Below, in pieces: positions 22,248-32,360 of a stretch of DNA of 32,360 nt. The stretch lies in the NCBI GenBank assembly GCA_020073185.1, contig JAIQFT010000060.1:1-32360 (forward strand). Direction: 5' to 3'. A program made the position numbers and the translations under genes. A model generated the notes under the pieces. The model saw only the letters and a list, made by a program, of their open reading frames with translations, was not told the origin of the DNA and did no database searches. Each line of letters starts with the position of its first letter. Position 1 is the stretch's first letter. Source of the stretch: Terriglobia bacterium (GTDB taxonomy: Bacteria > Acidobacteriota > Terriglobia > Terriglobales > Acidobacteriaceae).

Positions 22248-22276
22248 TTGACACGCCGGAGCAATTGCCCCACATT
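22248..22276 (+). promoter_or_regulatory. Weak promoter candidate of the XRE regulator gene
   Basis: A perfect TTGACA (22248-22253) is followed 17 bases later by CACATT (22271-22276), a poor -10. The tandem repeat lies just upstream. A second TTGACA (22295-22300) has no -10 partner. Confidence 0.3.
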
Positions 22277-22346
22277 GTGCACCAAGCTTGTCTCTTGACA
22301 AAGTGCCAAGCCGGTTGGTGTCCGCTCTGGCATCTTCCACAACCTG

Positions 22347-22877
22347 ATGGCCACGACTCTAGCACCCGTAGATTCACGGGAGGTGGTGAGATGCGACCGA
22401 TGTCAGCTCGTCCAGTTTAGAACCCACAGCAACCTGTGCCGGCGCTGCAAGAGGGCACTCGACCCGGAAGAGCTCGAGCCCATCCTGGCGGCGCCGGAAC
22501 CGCAACCGCATCCGCCGGCGATGCATCGCCAAGGCATCCAGGTAGCGTTCGCCATCCGCAGCCTGCGGCTGCGCACCGGCCTGAGCCAGCGCCAGCTCGC
22601 CCTGCGCATGAGCGTGCCGCGGACTTACGTGTCGAAGATTGAAAACGAGAAGGCAACCCCGACCTTGTCGTCGCTGGAGCGCCTGGCGCGGGCGCTGAAC
22701 GTGACCGTGCCCGATCTGATCATGGGCAGCGGGCGCGAGGACGAAGTCAAGGAGTTGATGCAGGACGGATTCATCGCCGAGTTGGCGCCGTTCCTGTCCA
22801 AGCTTAACGGCATACAGTGGCAAAGCGTGCTGACGCAGATGCGGGACCTGGCAACCCACCCGCGTCGCACGGCGTAG
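22347..22877 (+). CDS. XRE-family transcription regulator with N-terminal zinc-finger
   Basis: A 176-aa protein. Residues 16-34 carry CDRC and CRRC spaced 11 residues apart, a likely zinc ribbon. Residues about 63-126 form a Cro/C1-type helix-turn-helix (IRSLRLRTGLSQRQLALRMS, then YVSKIENEKATPTLSSLERL). The C-terminal 50 residues are helical, perhaps for dimer formation. The HTH matches the classic XRE pattern, including the SKIENEKATP turn. Combination with a short Cys4 ribbon is less common. It is a cytoplasmic DNA-binding protein of unknown target. It precedes uppS on the same strand with about 150 bases between, so it could share or control that transcript. Confidence 0.85.
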   Translation: MATTLAPVDSREVVRCDRCQLVQFRTHSNLCRRCKRALDPEELEPILAAPEPQPHPPAMHRQGIQVAFAIRSLRLRTGLSQRQLALRMSVPRTYVSKIENEKATPTLSSLERLARALNVTVPDLIMGSGREDEVKELMQDGFIAELAPFLSKLNGIQWQSVLTQMRDLATHPRRTA

Positions 22878-22976
22878 CAAATTCTGCTCCAGAACTCCCG
22901 CCGGAGTCCCCGTGACTTCGGCGATTTTCTTGCTCGCGGTTGTGGGTTCCGGCTTACGCGTGATGTCGGCAGGCGG

Positions 22977-22982
22977 TACAAT
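22977..22982 (+). promoter_or_regulatory. Putative -10 element of uppS
   Basis: TACAAT lies about 47 bases before the chosen TTG start. The hexamer 17 bases upstream (TTACGC) is weak. Its position argues that translation starts downstream at 23029, not at the GTG at 22912. Confidence 0.35.
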
Positions 22983-23028
22983 TGCCGATGACACTTCTTG
23001 TGTCAGGTCTTCTCATTCGAGGTCCACC

Positions 23029-23853
23029 TTGGAAGTAAGTGTGCCCTCCGGGCTTGACGGGGCGGAAACAGAGGTTTTTCGCCGGTTGGACCCGCGGCGG
23101 CTGCCGAAGCATATCGCCATCATCATGGACGGCAACGGACGCTGGGCGCGCCAGCGCCATCTGCCGCGGATTGCCGGACATCGCGCCGGCGTGGATTCGG
23201 TGCGCTCCACCGTCGAGACCGCGGCGCGCGTCGGCATCGAGTCACTGACCCTGTATGCCTTTTCCACGGAAAACTGGCAGCGGCGGCCACGCACCGAGGT
23301 CAGCTTCCTCATGCGCCTGCTGCGCCAGTACCTGAAGCAGGAGCTGCCCACGCTGCGGAAGAACAACGTCCGGCTGGACTACATCGGACGCCAGCACGAG
23401 TTGCCAGTGGAAGTGCAGGAGCGGATGGACTGGGCGCGCGAACTGACCTCGCGCAACACCGGCCTGCGCTTGACGCTGGCGCTGAACTACAGCGCCCGGC
23501 GGGAGCTGGTGGATGCGTTCCAGGCGATCGCGCGCGCGGCGGCGCAGAACGGCGGCTTGGCGCACCTGAACCTAAGCGAAGAACTGGTAGCGCAGCATCT
23601 CTACACGCGCGACCTGCCCGAGCTCGACCTGGTGATCCGGACCAGCGGCGAGATGCGGCTGAGCAACTTCCTGTTGTGGCAGGTGGCGTACGCGGAGATT
23701 TACGTGACCCATACGCTGTGGCCGGAATTTCGCGGCGTGCACCTGCTGGAAGCCATCGCGGAATACCAGAAACGCGAACGGCGTTACGGCGGGCTGGGCA
23801 ACGGCGATCATCACGCCGCCGTTGCGGGTAACGGGAGCCATCCCGGTAAATGA
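23029..23853 (+). CDS. uppS: Undecaprenyl diphosphate synthase (cis-prenyltransferase)
   Basis: A 274-aa cis-prenyltransferase that builds C55 undecaprenyl diphosphate, the lipid carrier for peptidoglycan and O-antigen. IAIIMDGNGRWARQRHLPR holds the catalytic Asp34. HRAGVDSVRSTVETAARVGI, YAFSTENWQRR, LVIRTSGEMRLSNFLLWQ and YAEIYVTHTLWPEF are family signatures. The frame is open back to 22912, but residues upstream are not family-like. I chose TTG 23029 because GAGG stands six bases before it, just after a likely -10; GTG 23041 is an alternative. The stop overlaps the cdsA start (ATGA). Confidence 0.93.
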   Translation: MEVSVPSGLDGAETEVFRRLDPRRLPKHIAIIMDGNGRWARQRHLPRIAGHRAGVDSVRSTVETAARVGIESLTLYAFSTENWQRRPRTEVSFLMRLLRQYLKQELPTLRKNNVRLDYIGRQHELPVEVQERMDWARELTSRNTGLRLTLALNYSARRELVDAFQAIARAAAQNGGLAHLNLSEELVAQHLYTRDLPELDLVIRTSGEMRLSNFLLWQVAYAEIYVTHTLWPEFRGVHLLEAIAEYQKRERRYGGLGNGDHHAAVAGNGSHPGK

Positions 23854-24740
23854 AGCGCGTCGCCACCGCGGCCGTCCTGATTCCTATTGTTTTGCTTCTT
23901 GTGCTTCGCGCCCCGCTCCCGTTGCTGGCTGCGGTGGTGGCGGTGGTGGCGATGCTCGCGCTTCGCGAGTTCGTAGGGCTGGTACGCCACTACAATGTGG
24001 AGCCGTCTCGCGTGCCTCTGTACGTTCTGACGCTGGTGGGATTCGCGGCCCTGGCGGCCCAGACCGGCAGCAATTACCTGATTGCGACCTCGCAGATGCT
24101 GTTTGGAATCACCCTGGCGGTGGTGGCGGTAGCGTTCTTCTTTCTTGCGCTGGCAATGCGGCGCGATCCGCTGTCGACCGGATTTCCGGCTGCGGCTGCC
24201 TCGGCATTTGGATTCGTTTATGTCACCGTCCCCCTGGCCATGCTGGTGCAACTGCGGCAGCAGGGTTCGGGCGCGTTCCTGATTCTCTACGTCTTGATCG
24301 TGGTCTGGATCGGCGACACGGTAGCCTACTACACCGGGCGCGCGCTGGGACGGCACAAACTGGCGCCGCGGATCAGCCCGGGCAAGACGTGGGAAGGAAC
24401 GCTGGGATCGTTGGTGGGCGCGATCGTGTGCGGGACACTTGTGTTTGCCTACTCGCGCCAGATCAGCAGCGGGTTGATTTCCGTTGGGCTGCTCACGCCC
24501 GGGCAGGCGTACCTGCCACCGCAAATACCGCCGTTATGGCAGTTCGGTGCGCTGTCGGCGGGGATCAATGTGGCGGCGCAGATCGGAGACTTGGCGGAGT
24601 CGCTGATCAAGCGCGGCGCCGGGGTGAAAGATTCAGGCAGCATTTTGCCGGGTCACGGCGGCATCCTTGACCGCATCGATGCGCTGCTCTTTGCCGCCCC
24701 GGTGATTTGGTACTATGCCGCTTTCAGGGTCTTGAGTTAA
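23850..24740 (+). CDS. cdsA: Phosphatidate cytidylyltransferase
   Basis: A 296-aa multi-pass membrane enzyme that makes CDP-diacylglycerol from phosphatidate and CTP, the branch point of phospholipid synthesis. About eight hydrophobic helices are predicted. The family signature is complete: SLIKRGAGVKDSGSILPGHG, then GILDRID near the C-terminus (about 249-275). ISPGKTWEGTLGSLVG at about 170-190 is also typical. The ATG overlaps the uppS stop by four bases, so the two are translationally coupled. Confidence 0.95.
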   Translation: MKRVATAAVLIPIVLLLVLRAPLPLLAAVVAVVAMLALREFVGLVRHYNVEPSRVPLYVLTLVGFAALAAQTGSNYLIATSQMLFGITLAVVAVAFFFLALAMRRDPLSTGFPAAAASAFGFVYVTVPLAMLVQLRQQGSGAFLILYVLIVVWIGDTVAYYTGRALGRHKLAPRISPGKTWEGTLGSLVGAIVCGTLVFAYSRQISSGLISVGLLTPGQAYLPPQIPPLWQFGALSAGINVAAQIGDLAESLIKRGAGVKDSGSILPGHGGILDRIDALLFAAPVIWYYAAFRVLS

Positions 24741-24827
24741 TCCCGAATGAATTCGGCGGTCGTTCCGGTTGCCGGAAGCGTCTAATACAATGCACGCTAA
24801 ACTGGGTTAGTGTTCAGGGAGGCATTT

Positions 24828-25022
24828 GTGAATATAGATGAGCGCTTAGAGCGGCTAGCCGAACGGCATGAGGCCCTAACCCAGAGCTTGGAGTTGCTGA
24901 CCTCCGACTTGCACAGTCTGGAAAAGTATGTGGGTGAAATAGCCGAGGGCACCGCCCGTTTGCTGCACATCGCTCAGATTCACGAGCACCGCATTCCGCG
25001 CTTGGAAGACAAAAGCCAGTAA
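24828..25022 (+). CDS. Small coiled-coil protein, 64 aa
   Basis: Not recognised. It starts with GTG at 24828, five bases after GGGAGG. The product begins NIDERLERLAERHEALTQSL and continues as one amphipathic helix with Leu/Ile/Val at heptad positions (LELLTSDLHSLEKYV, IAEGTARLLHIAQ), with no membrane segment. It probably forms a dimer or bundle. TACAAT at 24786-24791 may be a -10 element. The gene lies between cdsA and dxr, in a cluster whose order is otherwise familiar, which suggests a link to envelope or lipid metabolism, but nothing in the sequence shows the role. Confidence 0.7.
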   Translation: MNIDERLERLAERHEALTQSLELLTSDLHSLEKYVGEIAEGTARLLHIAQIHEHRIPRLEDKSQ

Positions 25023-25076
25023 TCAAGTGATTCGGCCTCCCGATCGCCATCTACCGGCCACGACCACCACCCGTTC

Positions 25077-26273
25077 ATGAAAAAAATCGCCATTCTCGGG
25101 TCCACGGGTTCGATTGGGCGGAGCACGCTGAGCATTGTCAGCGCCTATCCTGATCGCTTTTCTGTCGTCGCCCTCGCCGCCGGTAACGATTTTGAGGGCC
25201 TCTTTCGCCAGGCGCTTCGCTACAAGCCGCGCCTGGTCTCGGTAGCGAGCGCAGAGGACGCCCAGCAGGTGCGCGAAGGGCTGGGGATGTCGGGGCTCAC
25301 CGACATCGAGGTGGTGCACGGCCCCGCTGGTAACGTCGCTGTCGCGACGCATTCGGAAGCCGACTTTGTGGTGAGCGCGATTGTTGGCGTCGCGGGCCTG
25401 GAAGCGACCTACGCGGCGGTGAAGGCGGGCAAGTGCGTCGGCTTGGCAAACAAGGAATCGCTGGTCGTGGCGGGCGAGTTGATCACCGCCGAGGCGAAGC
25501 GCCAGGGCAAGCCGCTGCTGCCGATTGATAGTGAACACAACGCGGTGCACCAGTGCATGCGTGGCGGCCGCTTGCAGGAGGCCGAGCGCATCTGGCTGAC
25601 GGCTTCGGGCGGGCCGTTTCTGAACACGCCGCCGTCGGAGTTCGACGGCATCACCCCCGAGCAGGCTCTGAACCACCCCACGTGGAAGATGGGGCCTCGC
25701 ATCACCATCGATTCCGCCACGCTGATGAACAAAGGATTCGAGGTGATCGAGGCCTGCCGCCTGTTCGACCTGCCGCCAAGCCGGATTGGCGTGATCGTGC
25801 ATCCGCAGTCCACAATCCACTCGATGGTTGAGTTCATTGATGGCAGCCTGCTGGCGCAACTGTCGGTCACCGATATGCGCCTGCCGATTTTGTACGCCCT
25901 CACCTATCCCGATCGAATTGGTTCCGATTTGCGCTTTCCTGTTCAAGAACTCCGCAGCCTGAATTTCAGCCCCCCGGATATGGAGAAGTTCCCTTGCCTG
26001 CGTCTGGCCTACGAAGCCGCCGAAGCCGGCGGGACCAAGACCATCGCCCTCAACGCCGCCGACGAGGCCGCAGTAGCCGCTTTTCTGCAGCGAACAATCC
26101 GCTTTTCCGACATTCCCCGCATCATTCGCAGCACAGTTCATGAAACCGTCGCTGCCCATCCCGAATCTATTACTAAAGTACTCAAGGCGGATGCGGAGGC
26201 GCGTCGCTCGGCTTGGGATAAAATTGAAGCACTGAGCCGCAGCCAGAGTTCCAATTCTGCCCGGGTCAGTTGA
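25077..26273 (+). CDS. dxr: 1-deoxy-D-xylulose 5-phosphate reductoisomerase
   Basis: A 398-aa NADPH enzyme that turns DXP into 2-C-methylerythritol 4-phosphate, the committed step of the MEP isoprenoid pathway. KKIAILGSTGSIGRSTLSIV is the nucleotide-binding start. ANKESLVVAGELI, PIDSEHNAVHQCMRGG (metal-binding Asp and Glu) and LTASGGPFLNT (substrate-binding loop) follow. WKMGPRITIDSATLMNKGFE and VIVHPQSTIHSMVEFIDGS are highly typical. Its product leads to the substrates of IspA and UppS in the same window. It ends 21 bases before rseP. Confidence 0.96.
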   Translation: MKKIAILGSTGSIGRSTLSIVSAYPDRFSVVALAAGNDFEGLFRQALRYKPRLVSVASAEDAQQVREGLGMSGLTDIEVVHGPAGNVAVATHSEADFVVSAIVGVAGLEATYAAVKAGKCVGLANKESLVVAGELITAEAKRQGKPLLPIDSEHNAVHQCMRGGRLQEAERIWLTASGGPFLNTPPSEFDGITPEQALNHPTWKMGPRITIDSATLMNKGFEVIEACRLFDLPPSRIGVIVHPQSTIHSMVEFIDGSLLAQLSVTDMRLPILYALTYPDRIGSDLRFPVQELRSLNFSPPDMEKFPCLRLAYEAAEAGGTKTIALNAADEAAVAAFLQRTIRFSDIPRIIRSTVHETVAAHPESITKVLKADAEARRSAWDKIEALSRSQSSNSARVS

Positions 26274-26294
26274 AAAGGAACCGACTTCAAATTG

Positions 26295-27629
26295 ATGGAA
26301 AATTTCTTTGTCGACTTGGCGGCCGTAGCGGTTGTACTCGGGATCATGATCGTGGTCCATGAGTTCGGCCACTTTGCCGCCGCGAAACTGTTTGACGTGC
26401 GGGTGGACCAGTTCGCCATCGGCTTTGGGAAGCGGTTGTTCGGCATCAAGAAGGGCGAGACCGATTACCGCTTTAACGCCTTGCCCTTCGGCGGCTACGT
26501 CAAAATGGCGGGCGAGAACCCGCTGGAGGCGCACAGCGGCGACCCCCGTGAGTTCACCTCAAAACCGCGCTGGCAGCGGTTCATCATTGCCTTCGCCGGC
26601 CCCTTCGCCAATGTCGTGCTCGCCATTGCCCTGCTGACCGGCGTGTTTATGGTGCGCTACGAGCACCCGGTTTATCTCAACCAGCCGGCGGTGATCGGAT
26701 GGGTGCTGGACAATTCTTCGGCGCAAAAGGCCGGCATTCAGGCGGGCGACCGCATCGTGCGTATCGAGGACGTGCAGAACCCAACCTGGGAGGACGTGCT
26801 GCCCAAGGTGGTGATGAGCCCCGGACAGCCGGTCACGCTGGCAATCCAGCGCGGCGATCAGATTCTTGAGAAGACGATCGTTCCAACTCCGACCGGGCCG
26901 GAGGAATTCGGCAATCCCGGGTGGCTGCCGGACCAGCCCAATACGGTCACCGAGATTGAGCCGAGCCTGCCGGCAGCCAAGGCCGGCATCAGGGTCGGCG
27001 ACACCATCGTTGCCCTGAACGGGCAGCCGACGCGCTCCATGCAGGCGGTCATCCGCGAGATCCAAGCGAACAAGGACAAGCCGCTCACCTTGACTGCGGT
27101 GCGCGACAACAAAGAACTGAATTTCACGGTTACGCCGATGCTGACCGAGCTGAACGGCAAGCAAATGTGGCGCATCGGGATTCGCTCCGAACCGCAGCAG
27201 GTTGACAAGCTGCCCTTCGGCAAAGCGTTCGTGAAGTCGCTCGACCAGAACAAGCGGAATTCGTTCCTGATCATCGAACTGGTCGAGAAGATGGTGCAGC
27301 GCAAGGTGTCGGTGAAGCAGTTCTCCAGCCCCATCGGAATTGCGCAGGCGTCGGGCGAGGCGGCGCGGCAGCAGGGATGGACCCCGCTGCTGGCGCTAAT
27401 GTCGGCCATCAGCCTCAACTTGGCCATCTTCAACCTGTTCCCGTTCCCCATCCTCGACGGCGGCATGATCCTGTTCCTGGCGATTGAGGGCATCCGCAGG
27501 CGCGACATCAGCCTGCGTCTGAAGGAGCGCATCTACCAGTTGGCGTTCGTGCTGCTGATTCTGTTCGCCGTAATTGTGATCTACAACGACCTGGCAAAGA
27601 CGCTTCCGGGGCTGCAGAGATTGCCGTAG
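26295..27629 (+). CDS. rseP: RseP-type site-2 intramembrane zinc protease with two PDZ domains
   Basis: A 444-aa membrane protease that, in studied bacteria, cleaves anti-sigma factors and signal-peptide remnants within the membrane. HEFGH (His22, Glu23, His26) in the first helix is the zinc and catalytic motif. The third ligand lies in FPIPILDGG near residue 390. Two PDZ domains occupy about 125-200 (SSAQKAGIQAGDRIVRIEDV) and 215-290 (LPAAKAGIRVGDTIVALNGQ). ATG 26295 is chosen over the preceding TTG. The neighbours (uppS, cdsA, dxr) match the usual order in many proteobacteria; bamA does not follow. Confidence 0.95.
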   Translation: MENFFVDLAAVAVVLGIMIVVHEFGHFAAAKLFDVRVDQFAIGFGKRLFGIKKGETDYRFNALPFGGYVKMAGENPLEAHSGDPREFTSKPRWQRFIIAFAGPFANVVLAIALLTGVFMVRYEHPVYLNQPAVIGWVLDNSSAQKAGIQAGDRIVRIEDVQNPTWEDVLPKVVMSPGQPVTLAIQRGDQILEKTIVPTPTGPEEFGNPGWLPDQPNTVTEIEPSLPAAKAGIRVGDTIVALNGQPTRSMQAVIREIQANKDKPLTLTAVRDNKELNFTVTPMLTELNGKQMWRIGIRSEPQQVDKLPFGKAFVKSLDQNKRNSFLIIELVEKMVQRKVSVKQFSSPIGIAQASGEAARQQGWTPLLALMSAISLNLAIFNLFPFPILDGGMILFLAIEGIRRRDISLRLKERIYQLAFVLLILFAVIVIYNDLAKTLPGLQRLP

Positions 27630-27651
27630 TGCAGTTGTGAGTTGTAAGTTC

Positions 27652-27674
27652 GCGGCTGCATCACGCAGCCCGCG
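27652..27674. terminator. Short hairpin between convergent rseP and phosphatase genes
   Basis: GGCTGC ATCAC GCAGCC, extended by CGCG on both sides with one bulge, lies over the stop codon of the phosphatase gene and 22 bases after rseP. There is no T-run, so a terminator role is only possible. Confidence 0.35.
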
Positions 27675-28659
27675 CCACCGCAAGAACGCTAAGGTCGTCG
27701 TTGCGCGCCGCGCCGCGCGCGAACGTTCCCAGATCCTCCAGACAGCCTCGGACAAGCTGCTGCGGCCCGAACTGGGCATGATGAGCTGCCGCGCGGGTCA
27801 AACGCTCGGCTCCGTACTCCTGGCCGCTGCCGTCGCACGACTCCGAGATACCGTCCGTATAGAGCAGCAATCCATCCCCTGCGACCAGCTTCAGGTGGAC
27901 ACTGCCGTATTGGCTGTTGCCGAACATGCCCAGCGGAAGTCCGGTGGACTCCAGCGCACTGACTTGGTCTCCGCACAACAGCAGAGGCGGACAGTGTCCC
28001 GCGTTGGCGAGGTGAACGGCGCCGTCGGGCTGCGCGCGGCCGCAGATCACGGTTGCGTAGTGCGTCGATAGCGCCGTCTCGCAGAAGATGCGGTTGGCCC
28101 GCTCCAGCAGATCGTCCGGCGCCAGGCCCAGCGTGATCAGGGTGCGAAACATGGCGTGCAATTGCGACATCAACATCGAAGCCGCAATGCCTTTGCCGGC
28201 GACATCGCCGAGCACGAAGTACAGCACCTCGCCCGCGGCCGGAATCAGGTCGCAGTAATCTCCGCTCACCGGGCCGAAGGCTTCGTAGTGGTAACACGCG
28301 GACCATCCGCCCACGCGAAGTTCCTTCGCCGGGAGCAGATTGTTCTGAATGCGCGAGGCCAGTTGCAGATCGTCTTCCAGCGCCCGTTGTTCCCGCGGCG
28401 TCAGGTGGCCAAGGCAGAGGCGCAACAAGGGATTGGCGGCGAGCCGCTCCGCTTCGATGGGGTCGTGGCAGGTCTCGCACAGGCCGTAGCTGCCGTTGGC
28501 GACGCGCTCCAGCGCGCTGTCCACTTCGCGGAGTAGTTGGGAAAATTGCGCCTCCGCAGGCGCCGTAGAGATGGCCTGCTCCAGCCGAACGCGCCGTTCC
28601 AGCAGTTGCTCGCGAACCGAACTCGGGGTGCTAATCGCGACTTGGGACCCTTCAGCCAT
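27661..28659 (-). CDS. DksA/TraR-type zinc finger fused to RsbU-type PP2C phosphatase
   Basis: A 332-aa protein. Residues 16-58 form a helical arm; 58-86 read YGLCETCHDPIEAERLAANP, then LLRLCLGH. This is the DksA/TraR zinc finger (Cys61, Cys64, Cys82) with His85 in place of the fourth Cys. Residues about 95-332 are a SpoIIE/RsbU phosphatase: GDYCDL at 133-138, VLGDVAGKGIAASMLMSQ, NAGHCPPLLL, LLLYTDGISES and NDDLSVLAV, with the metal-binding aspartates in place. Such phosphatases usually act on phosphorylated anti-anti-sigma proteins in partner-switching. A DksA-like finger on this phosphatase is unusual and may connect it to RNA polymerase or be a sensor. No anti-sigma partner gene is adjacent. 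Confidence 0.87.
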   Translation of the reverse strand: MAEGSQVAISTPSSVREQLLERRVRLEQAISTAPAEAQFSQLLREVDSALERVANGSYGLCETCHDPIEAERLAANPLLRLCLGHLTPREQRALEDDLQLASRIQNNLLPAKELRVGGWSACYHYEAFGPVSGDYCDLIPAAGEVLYFVLGDVAGKGIAASMLMSQLHAMFRTLITLGLAPDDLLERANRIFCETALSTHYATVICGRAQPDGAVHLANAGHCPPLLLCGDQVSALESTGLPLGMFGNSQYGSVHLKLVAGDGLLLYTDGISESCDGSGQEYGAERLTRAAAHHAQFGPQQLVRGCLEDLGTFARGAARNDDLSVLAVARAA

Positions 28660-29204
28660 AGCTACTTGATGCCGCGAGGCAAATGGGAGACTCGCAATGT
28701 TCCGAGGCTGAAAGCGCGATGTGCAGAGCAGGACGCTACATCTAAGTGATTACCACTGTGATATTAGCTCCAGCCAGCCGCTGTTTATAGACCCCCCTCC
28801 CCCTCCTCGGCTGTGGGGTCAACAGGTTAAGGCAGGGATACCGTCGGGCAACCTCAGGTAACCTACGGTAACCGTGGACGGCGCTAGTTAACCGACAAGG
28901 CAACTTTTGCGGGATGTGGCGGGTGACCATTGTTATCCAATAGTTAAACAGCGATTGTCTGAAGACACAACCACCGAGGCGCAGTGTGCGCGGAATCACA
29001 GTAGCGCTTGCAGTGGATGATGTCTGTGACAAGGGGAGAATAATTTTCCGGGGAATTCCCGATTTGGGAAAGAGGTTGCGAGTTTATGACGCCGCTTTAG
29101 GAACGGCGCGAGCCTTGTGTCACTGACTGAAGCCGAAGCAGAACTGCAGGCAAGATACAAGGGTGGGAATGACGAATCTCGACACCCTCTGTACCGCCAC
29201 CGCC
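28660..29204. other. 545-base region without a convincing gene
   Basis: Short frames on both strands here lack ribosome sites and protein-like composition. Visible structure: GACCCC (28790-28795) and GGGGTC (28815-28820), which can pair around a C/T-rich stretch; two GGTAACC copies ten bases apart near 28857; a CCGCTTTAGGAACGGCG hairpin near 29093. The region separates conserved chromosomal genes from the restriction-like pair and may be the edge of an acquired segment. Confidence 0.5.
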
Positions 29205-31734
<2,530 letters not shown>

Positions 31735-31742
<8 letters not shown>

Positions 31743-32360
31743 CGTCACCGCCCATTCCCATTGGGCGCACTACCTTCTCGATGAACGCAATCTCGTCTTT
31801 GGTGATGGCATACTTTTTGTAGAGCAAGTCATCTGTCCACAGTTTTGTCCATTTTTGAGTTGGAACGAACGTGTAGACCCTGCGCGTGGTGTTATGAGAC
31901 GGCTTGTGCAGGAGGATCAAAAAGCGAGTCAGCCGACATGAGAGATAGGACAAGACACTCTCAGCCTCGGATTTCGAATTCAGTGGGCCAATGCACAGGT
32001 ACGTCTCCGAAGAGATAGTGTCCGGCTTGCCGATGAATGGTGTACTGATGATCTTGTGCGGATAGGTATCTTTATTTCCAGTGCCTGGAGCGGCGAAACC
32101 AACGAAAACCTTCCACTTTTCAATGAGGTTCGTGCCGCTCGTAACTGAGGTTTTAGGCAGATATCCCTTCCCGCCGTTTTGGTAGACGAGGAGATCCCCC
32201 GAACCTTTGGCAATTTTCCCTCTAACAGCCCGTGGTGCAAGTCTGGATTCGTGAGCGGAAAGTACTGAAGTATCCACAGGCATAGTTCGTAGAATGTCGC
32301 GCATGTCGATGGGGACGCGCAAGCAGCGGGAGAAGCAAGAGGACATCTGGATTGCGCACA
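31735..32360 (-). CDS. Eco57I-like adenine methyltransferase, C-terminal part (5' end off window)
   Basis: The frame stays open to the right edge, so at least 208 codons are the end of a larger gene. The segment fits the target-recognition end of Eco57I/TaqI-like N6-adenine methyltransferases: LLVYQNGGKGYLPKTS, IEKWKVFVGFAAPGTGNKD, then ISSETYLCIGPLNSKSEAES, CRLTRFLILLHKP and a final TKDEIAFIEKVVRPM. The methyl-transfer motif NPPY is beyond the window. An internal ATG at 32346 could start a 203-aa protein, but a lone recognition domain is unlikely. It overlaps the helicase gene by eight bases. It would protect host DNA from the linked helicase-nuclease. The family call rests on the general C-terminal pattern. 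Confidence 0.65.

Noticed and set aside
22912-23028. GTG start for uppS at 22912
   Set aside because: The extra 39 residues are not family-like and overlap a probable -10 element; TTG 23029 has GAGG at good spacing.
25023-26534. Minus-strand frame of about 500 codons across dxr and the rseP start
   Set aside because: Covers two unmistakable genes in antisense; no family pattern.
28790-28820. GACCCC...GGGGTC as a terminator or RNA gene
   Set aside because: Six-base stem, 19-base loop, no T-run and no conserved RNA pattern.
28742-29032. Minus-strand 96-codon frame in the gene-poor region
   Set aside because: No ribosome site, no domain, composition not protein-like. Left as unannotated sequence.

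Overview
The window reads as chromosome of a GC-rich (about 60 % by eye) Gram-negative-type bacterium, most likely an Acidobacteriota (Terriglobia-like) member. This is inference. It rests on the gene mix (bacillithiol-type LmbE deacetylase, exported S9 and M28 peptidases, an MEP-pathway and envelope cluster, a Bacteroidetes-style HMG-CoA lyase), on many short intergenic repeats, and on weak or absent Shine-Dalgarno sequences at several genes. No rRNA, tRNA or CRISPR array was seen.

Layout. 1-1070 (minus): the 5' part of a squalene/phytoene synthase gene, running off the window, in one open frame with a truncated Wzz/GumC-type polysaccharide chain-length gene. The Wzz gene is cut at about 1070 by a decayed IS1-like transposase remnant (1068-1416). 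1400-2280 is an AT-richer orphan stretch with a possible two-helix micro-protein and an unknown 214-aa protein. 2.4-7.2 kb holds two exported peptidases facing each other: an oligopeptidase B and an M28 glutamate-carboxypeptidase-like enzyme. 7.4-8.2 kb is a pyridoxamine-phosphate-oxidase-like gene split by a ~245-bp hairpin-ended element. 8.2-10 kb has a short-chain prenyl diphosphate synthase (ispA) and a bshB1-like deacetylase.

10.2-14.9 kb is a leucine/isovalerate catabolic set (methylcrotonyl-CoA carboxylase carboxyltransferase subunit, HMG-CoA lyase, methylglutaconyl-CoA hydratase-like protein). It is interrupted by a small membrane protein gene and an IS200/RAYT-like Y1 transposase cassette flanked by near-perfect inverted REP hairpins. 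A hotdog thioesterase and histidine ammonia-lyase follow, ended by a perfect 28-bp palindrome. 17.1-22.9 kb: an ABM-domain protein, a CDF cation transporter, a large helical-repeat protein with a PilZ-like tail, an HD-domain protein, and a zinc-finger XRE regulator with a tandem upstream repeat.

23.0-27.6 kb is the envelope/isoprenoid cluster uppS-cdsA-(small coiled-coil gene)-dxr-rseP. Convergent to it is a DksA-type zinc finger fused to an RsbU-type PP2C phosphatase. After about 540 bases with no gene, the right end (29.2-32.4 kb, minus) is a probable restriction-modification or defence pair: the C-terminal part of an Eco57I-like DNA methyltransferase overlapping a GIY-YIG(T5orf172)-helicase protein.

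The strongest unexplained signals are the nested inverted repeats around the Y1 transposase, the hairpin-ended element in the PNPOx gene, the dispersed CCACGGAT/ATCCGTG repeats that abut or enter coding sequences, the Wzz-synthase in-frame junction, and the helicase-nuclease/methylase pair.
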